NCBI GenBank assembly: GCA_025766275.1
Contig: JAFKAC010000123.1
Coordinates: forward strand, 62,001 to 126,000
Source of the DNA: Lactarius indigo
Taxonomy: Eukaryota; Basidiomycota; Agaricomycetes; Russulales; Russulaceae
DNA: 64,000 nucleotides
Direction of reading: 5' to 3'
The position numbers and the translations under genes were made by a program. Under the pieces are notes generated by a model. It did not search any database and was not told where the DNA came from. It saw nothing but the letters and a program-made list of their open reading frames with translations. Below are positions 1 through 8,558 of this stretch, piece after piece. Position 1 is the stretch's first letter. The number at the start of each line of letters is the position of its first letter.

Positions 1-107
1 ACGTTTGAGAGGTCGATGGTAACAATCCCTTGTTCGAGGGCAATTTCAAGTTGTGGGTTACTGAGGACTTGAACTAGGGTGGTGTCGGAGATTGGCGTGT
101 TTGTCAT
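1..107 (-). CDS. A1 third ORF, N-terminal fragment (edge-truncated)
   Basis: Start of the third ORF of element A1, identical in layout to the complete 523-codon frame of A2 (8559-10130). The likely ATG is at 105-107, about 40 nt downstream of the pol stop. Only about 35 codons lie in the window. The complete copy carries four Cys/His clusters. Confidence 0.6.
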   Translation of the reverse strand, partial: MTNTPISDTTLVQVLSNPQLEIALEQGIVTIDLSN

Positions 108-147
108 TGTGGGATTGGGGAACTTTTGAGGGTGGTCGAGTCCCTTT

Positions 148-618
148 TTATATTGTTCGTCCAGCCCCTTTGGCGGATGGGTGTTGTCGATAGTAGTCCT
201 TGATGGCGTCTGTGGCATTGGTCATGCTGGTTGCAGGCTCCCATGTATTGTCACTTGGTGGGAATCCTTTCCATTTTACCAGGTAGTGGAGTTTGCACCC
301 TCGCCCTCGTGCCTGGGCGTCTTCAATGCGCTCCACCTCATACTCCTCTTCTCCATCGATAAGGTCAGGTGGAGGTTGGGTGAAATTTGCGCCGTGCATC
401 TCCGTCTCCTTATACGGTGTGAGAAGGTTTGCATGGAATACCGGGTGGATCTTCCATGTAGTGGGGAGTTCGAGTTCGTAAGAAATGTCTGATAGAACCT
501 TCGTTATCTTGAATGGTCCGTGTCTCTTTGGGGCTAGTTTACTTGTGGGGTAGAAGGTACGGAGGTTCGTCCCTTCTAGCCATACTTGGTCTCCTTGTTG
601 ATAGGGTGTGAACCCCAT
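148..618 (-). CDS. A1 Pol C-terminus: integrase tail plus chromodomain
   Basis: This frame starts with an SH3-like integrase tail (GDQVWLEG motif), followed by a chromodomain with the YLVKWKG and NTWEP signatures. The chromodomain is expected to bind modified histones and target integration to heterochromatin. It is in the same frame as the upstream pol ORF and separated from it only by one TGA (625-627). It was therefore probably part of a single Pol that has acquired a nonsense codon, rather than an independent gene. The ATG at 616-618 is internal to the ancestral protein. Confidence 0.85.
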   Translation of the reverse strand: MGFTPYQQGDQVWLEGTNLRTFYPTSKLAPKRHGPFKITKVLSDISYELELPTTWKIHPVFHANLLTPYKETEMHGANFTQPPPDLIDGEEEYEVERIEDAQARGRGCKLHYLVKWKGFPPSDNTWEPATSMTNATDAIKDYYRQHPSAKGAGRTI

Positions 619-624
619 TTTGCC

Positions 625-3612
625 TCATTGCATCATAAGGCATTGCGCGTGTTTAATACTGTCCTGGGCGTGTTGCCTGAGTACTAGCAGTTCTTCCAAT
701 CGTTGGTCCACGGCTGGGCAGCTCGACGGTTTGGGGCTCCAGGTGGTTCGCGGTTCCCATCCCATAAGGAGCGAGAATGGGGAGTGTTTGGTTGTGGCAT
801 TTGCCCAGGAGTTGTGCGCGAATTGTGCCATCGGTAGGACTTCTGCCCAGTTATCTTGCCTTACATTGCACCAGTGTCGCAAGTATTGTTCCAGCCATTG
901 GTTGGTGCGTTCCGACTGGCCATCGGTCTGGGGGTGATATGCCGATGATATGTTTTGTTGTATCCCCAGCGTGCGGCACAGTTGTCTCATGAAGGTAGAC
1001 GCAAATCTGGGGTCTCGATCGGATATAATTTTTCTGGGTAGGCCGTAATGAGGGTATACATGTTGGAGATAGAGTTTGGCCACTCCTTCTGACGTGATGG
1101 TTTCATTGCAAGGAATGAATATTGATGCTTTTAAGCAATCGTGATTGGTGATGGTGAGAATCGAATCGAATCCATTGGATACGGGGAGTTTGACTATGAA
1201 ATCCATTGCTACCACTTCAAAGGGTTCGGCTGTTGGATCTGTGGTAATGGGGAACAGGTCGGGCTTTTGTCGGTGAGAGTTAATCTTGTTGCTTTGACAG
1301 ATGGCACATCCCTTGACGTATGCTTCCACGTCTTTTCGCATATTCGGCCACCAGAAGTCACGTCGTACCAGTTCTAGAGTATTGGCGATTCCTGGGTGTC
1401 CGGCGCTCGGAGTGTCGTGGAAAAAGGTGATTACCCCCCGCTTAAGGTCGTTGTTTCCCACAACAACGAGGGCGTCGCCCTTCCACCATAGCCCATCGTG
1501 CTTCTTTAGGTTATGGGGTTCGACCCATGGGAGTACTGCCGATTCTTCCATGCTCTGAGTAATTTGGGTCCATATGTCCATATCGTGCATGGATGTCTGG
1601 GTGACCTTTAGGAACACTTCTTCTGGTAGTACTGTGACCTGGTCATTGTCCGTTGTTCCATCGTCATAGTCAGGGCGTCTTGATAGGGAGTCTGCTTGGG
1701 TATTCTTGGTGCCGGGGATATGTTTGAGCACGAAATTGTATTCAGAGAGTTCCTGGAATTCTCGTGCTACGCGCCTACTAATTTTTCTTGGTTCCTTCCA
1801 ATATTGGAGGTTGGCATGGTCAGTGTGGATGGTTATCAAGTGGGGGGAGCCAATAAGATATGTGCGCCATGTTCGTAGGGCTTTGATGATGGCCAGTAAT
1901 TCTCTGTCATAGATGTCGTAGTTACGTTCTGCTTCGGTTAGTGATTCCGAATAGAACGCCACTGGGTGTAGTTTCTGGTCTTCTCCCTTTTGATTTAGTA
2001 CTGCTCCTAGGGCGTAGCTTGAGGCATCGACCTCTATCTCGAAGGGTTGGTCGAGTTTTGGAAATAGAAGTACAGGTTCGGAGCTAATTCGTTCCTTGAT
2101 AGTGTCGAACGCTTCTTGCCGGAACTTCGTCCATTCCCATGGTGTATCCTTCTTTGTGAGGTCGTGGAGCGGTCTTGCTATCGTGGAGAACCCTCTTATG
2201 AATCGTCGGTAGAAGTTGCAGAAGCCTAGAAAGGCTCGTACTTCTTTTAGAGTTTTTGGTGCCTTCCAATCTCGTACACCCTGTACTTTTACTGGGTCCA
2301 TTCGCAGCTTGCCGTGTCCGATGATCAGGCCTAGGTATTCCACTTCATAAACCTCGAATACGCATTTCTCTGGCTTGATGTATAGGTCGTGTTCATCACA
2401 TAGATCCAGGACGCGATGTAGAATTTGTCGATGATGGGTGCGATTGTCTGCTGTTGTGATTAGAATATCGTCCATGTAGACGATAACTTCTCCGGTCAGT
2501 ACCAATTCCCGGAATATGGTGTCCATCATGGTTTGGAAGGTACTGGGGGAGTTGGTAAGGCCGAAGAACATGACTCGCGGTTCAAATAATCCCTGGTTGG
2601 TTTTGAACGCCGCTTTCCACTCGTCACCCGGTTTGATTCGAACATTGTTGTACCCCCATCGGATATCGAGCTTGGAGTAAAGTCGTGCCTCTCGGATCCG
2701 ATTGATAAGTTCAGGGATCAAGGGGAGTGGATAGTGGTTCTTTACGGTTAGTTCGTTGAGGCGACGATAGTCCTGTACCGGCCGCAATTTCCCGTCCTTC
2801 TTTTTGATGAAGAAGAAGGGAGAAGCGTAGGGGGATTTTGACGGTTGGATGTATTTTTTGTCTAGATGTTCGGTTATGAATTCGGACAGTTTTTCGGTTT
2901 CGGGGATCGTAAGTGGGTATACCTTGCAGTCCATGGTTTCAGGGGCAGTTGGGATTAGATCAATGGCGTGGTCCCACGTCCGTGAAGGGGGAAAGCGTTG
3001 GGAGGCCTCTTCGCTAAAGACCTTATGGTGCCTGCGATACTCTTCAGGAACGAGTTCTTCAAAGGTCTTTTGCGGCTTCTTGGCTGCCTCCTGTTGCGCA
3101 AGTTCCGAAGCTGTTGTTGTTTTTCGCAGTCGGATGAGTGGCGCTTCTTCTCCTTCCAGTTGCTCCCAGGCCAATTCGTCAAGTTGATACGTCTCCAATG
3201 CCTTAATGGTAGCTTCCATAGGCATGGCTTCATCTGACAAATTCAGGCTGGTAATTACTACCGGTTGGAATTCTTCATCGAGGGTGGCATCTCGCCAGTG
3301 GAACTTTGGTTCGAAGGCTGTGAACCAAGGGTATCCAAGTATGACTTCGTCGTTTCCCAGGTTGGTGATAAGAAACCGGAGATGTTGGGTCTTTCCTCCT
3401 GTTTTGACCGTGAGGTCAGTGAAGGAAGTGATTTCCCCTCCTTGATTGTGGGTTCCATCCACATTCCATATTTTGATGGGACGTTCGGTGGCTAGCCAAG
3501 CTATCTTTAGTCGTTTCAGGAGGTTTGCGCTTATAAAATTATTGGTGGCGCCAGAATCAATGAGGACGTTTTGTTTGGCCGTCGCGTGAGCAGATTTGAA
3601 AAGAACTGGAAT
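625..3612 (-). CDS. A1 Pol: protease, reverse transcriptase, RNase H, integrase
   Basis: Gypsy polyprotein. The frame opens after a TGA at 3613-3615 and encodes an aspartic protease (DSGAT just downstream), reverse transcriptase with YMDD, RNase H (DASSYALG), an integrase zinc domain (HPG...CAICQ) and the DDE core (SDRDPRF, QSERTNQ). Upstream in the same frame an ATG at 3733-3735 overlaps the gag stop as ATGA. The first 38 codons resemble the start of Pol in B1, but TGA codons interrupt at 3622-3624 and 3613-3615, where B1 has arginine. The ORF therefore lacks a usable ATG before the protease. The same breaks occur in A2. Confidence 0.93.
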   Translation of the reverse strand: MPVLFKSAHATAKQNVLIDSGATNNFISANLLKRLKIAWLATERPIKIWNVDGTHNQGGEITSFTDLTVKTGGKTQHLRFLITNLGNDEVILGYPWFTAFEPKFHWRDATLDEEFQPVVITSLNLSDEAMPMEATIKALETYQLDELAWEQLEGEEAPLIRLRKTTTASELAQQEAAKKPQKTFEELVPEEYRRHHKVFSEEASQRFPPSRTWDHAIDLIPTAPETMDCKVYPLTIPETEKLSEFITEHLDKKYIQPSKSPYASPFFFIKKKDGKLRPVQDYRRLNELTVKNHYPLPLIPELINRIREARLYSKLDIRWGYNNVRIKPGDEWKAAFKTNQGLFEPRVMFFGLTNSPSTFQTMMDTIFRELVLTGEVIVYMDDILITTADNRTHHRQILHRVLDLCDEHDLYIKPEKCVFEVYEVEYLGLIIGHGKLRMDPVKVQGVRDWKAPKTLKEVRAFLGFCNFYRRFIRGFSTIARPLHDLTKKDTPWEWTKFRQEAFDTIKERISSEPVLLFPKLDQPFEIEVDASSYALGAVLNQKGEDQKLHPVAFYSESLTEAERNYDIYDRELLAIIKALRTWRTYLIGSPHLITIHTDHANLQYWKEPRKISRRVAREFQELSEYNFVLKHIPGTKNTQADSLSRRPDYDDGTTDNDQVTVLPEEVFLKVTQTSMHDMDIWTQITQSMEESAVLPWVEPHNLKKHDGLWWKGDALVVVGNNDLKRGVITFFHDTPSAGHPGIANTLELVRRDFWWPNMRKDVEAYVKGCAICQSNKINSHRQKPDLFPITTDPTAEPFEVVAMDFIVKLPVSNGFDSILTITNHDCLKASIFIPCNETITSEGVAKLYLQHVYPHYGLPRKIISDRDPRFASTFMRQLCRTLGIQQNISSAYHPQTDGQSERTNQWLEQYLRHWCNVRQDNWAEVLPMAQFAHNSWANATTKHSPFSLLMGWEPRTTWSPKPSSCPAVDQRLEELLVLRQHAQDSIKHAQCLMMQ

Positions 3613-3731
3613 TCACATGGATCAGAATCTGCTATTGTACACGCTAAGTTTTAATGCTCTAGCCCAGGCCGCCGGGTTCAAGCGTTCAGAAAATCCTTCT
3701 TCTGGCCAAATAATTTGTCCACCATCAATTC

Positions 3732-5339
3732 TCATACTTCCGGGGATTGAGCGAATAGTGCTGCTACCTGGGCATCTGCTTGTTCTTCATTAGAGAGTGG
3801 GCATGATGCGGTCATGGAGATAGTGGCGGTTGTGGGGGCGCTGGCTGCGGCAGTTGTGGTTTCAGTTGTTTTGATGGTGGTAGACTTCTGGGGACAGTTG
3901 CGGGAAATATGCCCCTGGCCTCGACAGCGGAAGCATCTTCCTTCTTTTTGCAGCTGCAGCTTTTCGGTGTCTGTTAGAGCGGCTCTAGCTCTTGTGCAGC
4001 TAACATCCATCGCATTGGGATCTCGGTTCTTGTTTAATGCCGATAACCACTGGTCACGGGATGCTCCCCCTCGTTTATTGTTTCCTCCTTTCGTGAGTTT
4101 ATCTTTTAGAAGGAGGTATTTGGCTTGTTGCAGTGTTACGGCTGCTTTCCAGTCATCCCATGTGATCGGATGATGGAACTTGATTGCATTTACAACGAGG
4201 GCGTTAGGGAGTCCCTTCTGGAAAATTTCCAATGTGGTAGCTTCATCTTTGTTGTATCCTGCCTTGTTGGCGAGATTCGAGAATTTTGCGATATATGTAT
4301 CGATGTCTTCTTTTTCCATCCTTAGAGTTTGGATGGAGTGTCGGGCCTTCTGTTGTTGCGTGGTATCGGTGTAGGCCTGAATGAATCGTGCTTCAATAGT
4401 GTCCCAAAGGTTTTCTTCGTTTAGGGCCACTCCTGCTACTAGTTGGGCAACAAGCCACTGAATTTGTTCCTCGACCCAGTCGTCCACGAGGGGGCCTCTG
4501 ATGTAGGAGAGGAGGGTCATTGCGCGGGAGTACGGGACCACCAGTTGTTGCACGGTGGGGTTCATTCCTCGATAGAGGGAGAAGGCGTTGAGAAACGCCC
4601 GACTTGATTCCCGATCTCCTGCAAACTCCGGCGGGGCGTTCCCTCCGAGTCTTCCGTTGAGGAGGCCCAGGGCTGCTCCTCCTGCAGCTGCGCCTCCACC
4701 TCCAGGCGGGCCGCCTCCGCCTCCACCTCCAGGTGCACCGCCTCCACCTCCAGGCGCACCGCCTCCATGATGGCTTCCTGGGCCTCCTGGAGGGCCGCTT
4801 CCGCCTGCCGGTGCACTTCCTCCCACAGGATGTCCTCCACTACTTGGAGCAGCCGTAGAGGAGGACGTTCCTCCACTGGGTTGGCCGCTTCCTGATTGGG
4901 TGAGGGTGGTTGCGAGTTGGGATTGGGTGGTGGACATGTCGGCATATGACGCGAAGTTGACTGTTCTGGTGATAGTAGGTGTGAGAGTGGGATCTGGGTT
5001 TTCGCTATCTGAGTCGGGTTCTGCGACGTCAGAGTCGACGTCAATGCCTTGTATCCGGGTTTTCCCTGGTCCGAGCCCAAGGGATGCGGGTACTGGTTTG
5101 ATTGAGTACCAAGAGTTCTTTTTGTCCAAATAGGCGACGTAGGCCCAGACGTGTTGATCTTCGATATATTTGATGGGTTCGTAGGTGTTTTTGTCAGGGT
5201 CAAAGACGTAGTAGCCTGTGTCGTGAGGAGTGTTCCTCCAAGTGGCCGTTCCTTTGATCGAGGATCGGAGGTCGTCGTCGGTGTGTCGTTCCAGGTATTC
5301 CTGGACAAACTTGGTTCGGCTTCGGCTGGTGAGAGCCAC
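3732..5339 (-). CDS. A1 Gag with zinc knuckle
   Basis: Capsid/nucleocapsid protein of about 535 residues. It has an N-terminal domain shared with the Gags of E, B2 and D, a Gly/Pro-rich linker, a capsid-like region, and one CX2CX4HX4C knuckle near the end. The frame begins at GTG (5337-5339), not ATG. Relatives have GTG-GC at the same place, so a near-cognate start is proposed. The stop TGA (3732-3734) overlaps the pol ATG. Reading on past this TGA gives about 17 further codons resembling the end of Gag in B1, so the stop is probably a mutated arginine codon. Confidence 0.88.
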   Translation of the reverse strand: MALTSRSRTKFVQEYLERHTDDDLRSSIKGTATWRNTPHDTGYYVFDPDKNTYEPIKYIEDQHVWAYVAYLDKKNSWYSIKPVPASLGLGPGKTRIQGIDVDSDVAEPDSDSENPDPTLTPTITRTVNFASYADMSTTQSQLATTLTQSGSGQPSGGTSSSTAAPSSGGHPVGGSAPAGGSGPPGGPGSHHGGGAPGGGGGAPGGGGGGGPPGGGGAAAGGAALGLLNGRLGGNAPPEFAGDRESSRAFLNAFSLYRGMNPTVQQLVVPYSRAMTLLSYIRGPLVDDWVEEQIQWLVAQLVAGVALNEENLWDTIEARFIQAYTDTTQQQKARHSIQTLRMEKEDIDTYIAKFSNLANKAGYNKDEATTLEIFQKGLPNALVVNAIKFHHPITWDDWKAAVTLQQAKYLLLKDKLTKGGNNKRGGASRDQWLSALNKNRDPNAMDVSCTRARAALTDTEKLQLQKEGRCFRCRGQGHISRNCPQKSTTIKTTETTTAAASAPTTATISMTASCPLSNEEQADAQVAALFAQSPEV

Positions 5340-5347
5340 GGTGTAAG

Positions 5348-5358
5348 AGACTAGACTT
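5348..5358 (-). promoter_or_regulatory. A1 primer-binding site (self-priming type)
   Basis: AAGTCTAGTCT on the minus strand, two bases inside the LTR end. It is the same as in A2, where its complement lies in the LTR at the predicted transcript start. Confidence 0.6.
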
Positions 5359-5360
5359 AA

Positions 5361-5544
5361 TGTAATGCCACTACAGGGGCGTTGCGTACGACCTATACAG
5401 AGTCAGTCGAATCGTGGTAGCGCAAGCTCTAAGGCTTGGCTTCAGCGAGATGGTGCACAAGGATCACAAGGACGATGGTCACTTGGATCGTAGAGGGAAG
5501 GCCAAGACTCGAAGGTCTGGCAAAGGCAAAGGGGTTCGTGAGAC
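5361..5544 (-). repeat. A1 5' LTR, truncated
   Basis: Matches 15273-15456 of the complete A2 LTR and begins TGTAATGCC on the plus strand. The match stops after GAGAC at 5544, where copia coding sequence follows directly. The predicted transcription start and TATA box of this LTR are missing, so A1 has no complete promoter in this window. Confidence 0.92.
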
Positions 5545-5565
5545 CCCACACCTTCACCACCAGTC

Positions 5566-7563
5566 GTGCCTAGCACAACAGTGACTGCCGTGCCTCACCC
5601 GCCGGCGTTACCACCAATGCGAGCCCCCTCCCCTGCACACTCCAGTAGTAGTGAGGAGGAGGATGTTGAAAAGCTCCTAGACCCCCCACAAGTCCAACCA
5701 CGCCCCACCACTCCACCACCTACTTTGCCAGCCCTGCCCACCACACCTAAACGTGAGCAGACCACTCCCACTTCACCCCCGCCGCGTCCTAGTGCAACGC
5801 GCATTATGCGCCATGTCCCTCCACCCTCACCAGAAATGCCTGGGGGATTTGAGGATCGTGCACAGCGTAGTCAACTGTTGCGCGAGATGGACAATGCACC
5901 AAGGCGCAGTGCTTGTGCCCCTGTCCCTAATCCGCGTTACTTCAATGCGGACAATGCGGCATGGCGTGGCAGGCATCTGGGGTATGCGGAGTTACTAGCT
6001 GCTGCCTTTGTGGGCCGAGACCCTGCAACTTATGCAGAGGCCATGCGGTCTGCAGCTGCAGATGAGTGGACTAAGGCGTGTCAGTATGAAATGGACGCCC
6101 TAGCTAAGAATGGGACTTGGGAGTTAGTGGATCTCCCGCCTAATCGCAAGGCAGTAAAATCCAAATGGGTCTTTAAGCTCAAAGCGGATGGCCGCTACAG
6201 AGCTCGCTTGGTGGCTAAGGGATTCACGCAGATCCCTGGCGTAGATTTTGATGAAACCTTCTCTCCTGTCGCACGATTTGAGTCGCTACGTTTACTTCTG
6301 GCGTTGGCCGCGCTGGAGGACTGGCACATCCATCAGATGGATGTTAAGTCTGCTTTTCTCAATGGCGTGCTTGATGAGGAGATTTACATGGAGCAGCCAC
6401 AAGGTTTCACTGTCACTGGCTCTGAGATGAAGGTGTGTCGCCTGGTTAAGGCGATCTATGGTCTCAAACAGGCCTCCCGCGCATGGAACTTGCAATTCCA
6501 TGGAGTGCTCACTGCACTCGGCTTTAAGCAGACGTTTGCTGATGCTGGCATATATGTGATGCCTCAACAGGAGGGGTATGATCCACTCTTCGTTATTGTT
6601 TACGTTGACGACATCACTATACTGGGTCCCTCGCTGAGTGGTATCAAGCGTTTGAAGTCGGACTTGTCTGAACGCTATGAGATGACAGATCTCGGGGAGA
6701 TAGAGTCCTATCTTGGTATGCGCATTGTGCGTGACCGCTCCCTCAGACGCATCGAAATAGATCAGTCTGGCTACATCAAGGATGTCCTTGAACGCTTTGG
6801 CATGTCTGATGCCACACCACACAACACACCCTTGCCCGCTGGTGCTGACGAGCACCTGGTTAAATATATGTCGCAGGCAACTGCCTCAGATATCTCTCAC
6901 TACCAATCTCTTATTGGGAGTCTGCTTTATATGCAGATTGGCACTAGGCCAGATATCTCCTTCGCTGTGTCACGCCTGGCGCAGTACGCAGCGAATCCTT
7001 CACCACAACATCTGCGACTTGCGCAGTATGTCCTATCCTACTTAGTGGGAACTATGGATATGCGTATTATCTATGATGGCGCCAATGGCGATGGCCTTCA
7101 TGGCTACACTGATTCCAGTCTGGCTGATCAGACTGACGACCGCCACTCCACCTCTGGTTATGTGTTCCTACTAGCTAACGGTGCAATAAGCTGGTCTTCA
7201 CGCAAGCAAAAGACTGTTGCCCAAAACACAATGGAAGCGGAATACATGGCCATGACCGATGCGGCTAACCAGGCTGCGTGGTATCAGAGCTTCCTCACGG
7301 AACTCGGGTACGAGGTCGACGACCCCATCCCACTTCATGGTGACAATAAGGGTGCCATTGACTTGGCCTTGAACCCTGTCACTGGGAGACGGTCTAAGCA
7401 CATTGCCATAAGGCATCATGTCATTTGGGAGTACATCGAAAAGGGGACCATTACCCTCATTAGAACTCCTACTGTGGATATGGTTGCAGACGGCTTCACA
7501 AAGTCACTACCGCGTGTCCTGCTGCAGAAGCACAACGATGACATGGGACTTGTGTGTACTTAG
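5566..7563 (+). CDS. Copia Pol fragment: reverse transcriptase and RNase H
   Basis: This 665-codon frame carries the copia RT signature with FDETFSPVAR, the YVDD catalytic motif (6601-6612, about residue 346), RNase H motifs (YTDSSLADQ, EAEYMA, HGDNKGA) and the usual copia C-terminal VADGFTKSLP. The first listed codon is GTG, but the frame is open back to the junction at 5545, so the true N-terminus is lost. The proline-rich start is the spacer between integrase and RT. No stop interrupts it, suggesting recent truncation. Confidence 0.95.
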   Translation: MPSTTVTAVPHPPALPPMRAPSPAHSSSSEEEDVEKLLDPPQVQPRPTTPPPTLPALPTTPKREQTTPTSPPPRPSATRIMRHVPPPSPEMPGGFEDRAQRSQLLREMDNAPRRSACAPVPNPRYFNADNAAWRGRHLGYAELLAAAFVGRDPATYAEAMRSAAADEWTKACQYEMDALAKNGTWELVDLPPNRKAVKSKWVFKLKADGRYRARLVAKGFTQIPGVDFDETFSPVARFESLRLLLALAALEDWHIHQMDVKSAFLNGVLDEEIYMEQPQGFTVTGSEMKVCRLVKAIYGLKQASRAWNLQFHGVLTALGFKQTFADAGIYVMPQQEGYDPLFVIVYVDDITILGPSLSGIKRLKSDLSERYEMTDLGEIESYLGMRIVRDRSLRRIEIDQSGYIKDVLERFGMSDATPHNTPLPAGADEHLVKYMSQATASDISHYQSLIGSLLYMQIGTRPDISFAVSRLAQYAANPSPQHLRLAQYVLSYLVGTMDMRIIYDGANGDGLHGYTDSSLADQTDDRHSTSGYVFLLANGAISWSSRKQKTVAQNTMEAEYMAMTDAANQAAWYQSFLTELGYEVDDPIPLHGDNKGAIDLALNPVTGRRSKHIAIRHHVIWEYIEKGTITLIRTPTVDMVADGFTKSLPRVLLQKHNDDMGLVCT

Positions 7564-7582
7564 ATTGTAGATCATGGGGAGA

Positions 7583-7949
7583 TGTTGATAAGTGACCCTT
7601 GCGCACTTAGCGGCTCGTATGGTCCGGACTTGCAGCATGGACTGCTTTAGATTAGATATACAGGACTTGTAGATTAGATACTATTTGATCTGTACAATCT
7701 GAACTTATCATTGCGTCATACATGACATCACTGTACTTCTATGACATCATACATCCGGACTCTGCGTTGTATATTACCCTTGTACTTTCCTTTGTTCCGT
7801 ACTTAGTTCTATCCTTATTATGATGTCACTATGATATCATTTAGCTCTGGACTCTCCTTATTCTTTCTCCCTTTGTTCTCAGAACGTCCACTCCTTTGTC
7901 CGTTTGTAGAACAATAGTTTCTTGTACTGCGTGACTTAGTGTTACATCC
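7583..7949 (+). repeat. Copia 3' LTR, left part
   Basis: Begins TGTTGATAAGTGACC directly after a purine-rich stretch (ATGGGGAGA) behind the pol stop. It is interrupted at CATCC (7945-7949) by A2 and continues at 15853. Confidence 0.93.
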
Positions 7950-8524
7950 TGTAACGCCACTACAGGGGCATTGCGTACGACCTGTACAGAGTCAGTCGAA
8001 TCGTGGTAGCGCAAGCTCTAAGGCTTGGCTTCAGCGAGATGGTGCACAAGGATCACAAGGATGATGGTCACTTGGATCGTAGAGGGAAGGCCAAGACTCA
8101 AAGGTCTGGCAAAGGCAAAGGGGTTCGTGAGACTTGTGAAAGCACAGAGGCATTCGAGTGTAGTATTTACACAAGAAGTCTAGTCTACTGTACAAGCTAG
8201 ATAGGACTAGGTTTAAATAGATAATAGTCTGTATGGCGACTACAAACAGATGGCGCCATCGTTAGTCTCGGAACAAAGGATGGGACATAAAGGGAACAAA
8301 GGGGCGTCATACTGGGAGTAAAGGGGAATCACGCGGGGTCGCGCGTGATTGGGAACACGACGGGTACTAGCACATGTTGAACTTTATCAGAGGGAAACAT
8401 CGATAAGTAAGACGCGCGATAGGAACCGGATAATCGTAAGGTCCGCGTAGTTGTACAGGGCTCGTATAGTGTGGGAAGGGGAATAGTGATATGCGAAAGA
8501 ACGAGTCCGAGGAAAATTGTAACA
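7950..8524 (-). repeat. A2 3' LTR
   Basis: 575 bp, TG...CA ends. Contains the AAGTCTAGTCT segment (plus strand 8176-8186) complementary to the proposed primer-binding site. The inner side is followed by a G-rich polypurine tract at 8525-8533 (minus strand). Confidence 0.95.
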
Positions 8525-8558
8525 TTACCCCCCGTCTTGGCCTGAAGACGCCTCGACT

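Larger units (their letters stand above)
1..5544 (-). mobile_element. Ty3/gypsy chromovirus A1, partial
   Basis: A minus-strand gypsy element whose third-ORF end runs off the left edge. Order in its own direction: partial 5' LTR (5544-5361), primer-binding site, gag, pol, chromodomain, start of the third ORF. Positions 1-5544 are collinear with 9913-15456 at a constant offset of 9912 with no indel; at least 11 substitutions were seen by eye. The 5' LTR stops at 5544, where copia sequence begins, so the rest of the LTR and its target duplication are missing. The two copies may be separate insertions of one young family; a duplication or an assembly join is also possible. Confidence 0.93.

Noticed and set aside
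625..3462. Plus-strand ORFs opposite gypsy pol and gag
   Set aside because: They are antisense shadows of conserved minus-strand coding sequence, recur identically in A1 and A2, and have no domains.
3613..3624. UGA might be a sense codon in this genome
   Set aside because: TGA also ends frames where homology ends (for example gag of B1 and D, and the cyclin tail). The in-frame TGA codons with a clear counterpart align with arginine in relatives, which CpG deamination of CGA explains.
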